Assembly (NCBI GenBank): GCA_012032575.1
Contig: JAAUSP010000482.1
Coordinates: forward strand, 1 to 5,924
Direction of reading: 5' to 3'
Length of the DNA stretch: 5,924 nt
Source of the DNA: Anaerolineales bacterium
GTDB lineage: Bacteria > Chloroflexota > Anaerolineae > 4572-78 > J111
Below, one piece after another: positions 4,878 to 5,924 of this stretch. A program made the position numbers and the translations under genes. Under the pieces are notes generated by a model. The model had not been told where the DNA came from, did not search any database, and worked only from the letters and a program-made list of their open reading frames with translations. How positions within the stretch are numbered: the stretch's first letter is position 1; every line of letters begins with the position of its first letter.

Positions 4878-5924
4878 TCAGATAAAAAAGATCAGCGTAA
4901 TCACTATAAAAACCGGAAGCAGAATGGGTAGAGAATATTTGTAAATGTAGGTGAAGAAATCGGGCATTTTGTAGCCCCATTCATCGGCGATGGCCTTGAC
5001 CATAAAGTTTGGCCCATTACCGATATAGGTATTGGCCCCCATAAATACCGACCCCAGGGAGATGGCGGTCAAAAATTCGGTAGTGATGTCCAGATGGGCC
5101 AGATCGGCCGGAATCTGGTAAGCGCCCGGATTAGAGGCGGTCAGACCCTGAGCCAGGGATAAAAAGGTCAGATAGGTGGGCGCATTGTCCAGCACCGAGG
5201 ACAATCCGCCGCTGGCCCAGAAGAACTGCCAGGTTTGGGTGACGCCGATACTCGCTCCGTTGGCCTTGAGAATTTCCAGGGCCGGGATCATAGCGATAAA
5301 AATGCCGATAAACAGGTAAGCCACTTCGAGAATAGGCGCAAAGGTAAAGTTGTTTTCCCGCCGTGTTTCGGAACTCAGCGGCGAGGTGACCAGCGACATG
5401 CCGGCCATGATCAACATCAGATATTCCCGCAAAAATTTCATGGGGCCACTATCCAGGCCCCAGGCGGCCAGATTGTTGGGGGTGATGAAAATCACCGCCA
5501 GCAGCACCCCGGCCAGCCACAGAAAATTCAGGCCGCCTTTCATTTTCAGGGGGCGGTAAAGTTTGGTATCGAGCTTTAAGGCGTAGTCTGTCTCTTTTTT
5601 ATAGCTCAAGGTATCCCACACAAAAAAGATAGCCAGAACCAGGCAAATCGCCACCAGCCATTCGAGCACCAGGTTGAGCGTCCAGAAAAATGGCACGCCT
5701 TTGAGATACCCCAGAAACAGGGGCGGGTCGCCGATGGGTAATAAGCAGCCGCCGATGTTGCTGACAATAAAGATAAAAAAGACCGGAATATGGACCGTAT
5801 GCTGCCGCTCCGAATTGGTTCGGAGCATAGGCCGAATGAGCAGCACGCTGGCCCCGGTGGTGCCGATAAAATTGGCCAGAACCGCCCCGATGCTCAGAAA
5901 CGAAAGGTTCACCAGGGGCGTTGC
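4878..5924 (-). CDS. NhaD/CitMHS-like sodium:proton antiporter-type permease, C-terminal part
   Basis: The last 348 residues are visible, and the frame stays open past the right edge. The GTG at 5912 is internal, since the residues before it (ATPL) continue the family motif. Family members are usually around 450 residues, so roughly 100 N-terminal residues are missing. About eight hydrophobic segments are visible. Recognisable motifs in order are FIGTTGASVLLIRP, SNIGGCLLPIGDPPLFLGYL, GVPFFWT, a cytosolic linker with a Lys-rich stretch, GGLSSVLDNAPTYL, and GANTYIGNGPNFMVKAIA near the C-terminus. The paired GTTGAS/GDPP and NAPTYL/GNGPN elements fit the two inverted halves of the Ion Transporter superfamily. 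It probably exchanges Na+ for H+ across the inner membrane; a carboxylate substrate is also possible for this group. The stop is TGA at 4880-4878. The gene is GC-rich like the exonuclease gene and shares its direction, but a 248-bp repeat-filled gap separates them. Confidence 0.85.
   Translation of the reverse strand, partial: ATPLVNLSFLSIGAVLANFIGTTGASVLLIRPMLRTNSERQHTVHIPVFFIFIVSNIGGCLLPIGDPPLFLGYLKGVPFFWTLNLVLEWLVAICLVLAIFFVWDTLSYKKETDYALKLDTKLYRPLKMKGGLNFLWLAGVLLAVIFITPNNLAAWGLDSGPMKFLREYLMLIMAGMSLVTSPLSSETRRENNFTFAPILEVAYLFIGIFIAMIPALEILKANGASIGVTQTWQFFWASGGLSSVLDNAPTYLTFLSLAQGLTASNPGAYQIPADLAHLDITTEFLTAISLGSVFMGANTYIGNGPNFMVKAIADEWGYKMPDFFTYIYKYSLPILLPVFIVITLIFFI

Noticed and set aside
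5235..5579. Forward-strand ORFs opposite the antiporter
   Set aside because: They are antisense to a permease with recognisable motifs and show no domain of their own.

Overview
The window looks like a chromosomal segment from a member of the Chloroflexota, most likely Anaerolineae. That placement is inference: it rests on a Thr/Pro-linker lipoprotein, the style of the exonuclease-sensor fusion and transporter, and several short palindromic repeats of a kind I remember from intergenic DNA in such genomes. No rRNA, tRNA or marker gene is present to confirm it. No CRISPR array, IS transposase or tRNA was seen.

Layout: (1) 1-178, minus strand: 5' end of a lipoprotein gene running off the left edge, with a promoter so close to the ATG that the mRNA would be nearly leaderless. 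(2) 179-792: about 600 bp without a gene, holding two weak hairpins, an array of six 17-bp palindromes at about 22-bp spacing, a G-quadruplex motif and a near-consensus promoter. (3) 793-1521, plus strand: a winged-helix plus PD-(D/E)XK-like nuclease-fold protein expressed from that promoter. (4) 1550-1623: a MITE/REP-like palindromic element. (5) 1701-1922, plus strand: a small unrecognised ORF followed by a hairpin terminator. (6) 2136-2399, minus strand: an 87-residue hypothetical protein with a strong ribosome binding site. (7) 2515-4629, minus strand: a 704-residue membrane protein joining a HAMP/PAS histidine-kinase-like body to a C-terminal DEDDh (DnaQ-type) 3'-5' exonuclease. The exonuclease residues are intact, whereas the kinase residues are lost. 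(8) 4630-4877: an intergenic region with nested inverted repeats. (9) 4878-5924, minus strand: the C-terminal 348 residues of an NhaD/CitMHS-like sodium:proton antiporter-type permease cut by the right edge.

The right half (2515-5924) and the left-edge lipoprotein are GC-rich. The stretch from about 540 to 2510 is visibly AT-richer and carries small unknown genes and repeats, so it reads as an accessory island. No tight operon is evident, because every gene pair is separated by more than 100 bp. The best candidates for unusual biology are the palindrome array upstream of the nuclease-like gene and the sensor-pseudokinase/exonuclease fusion.
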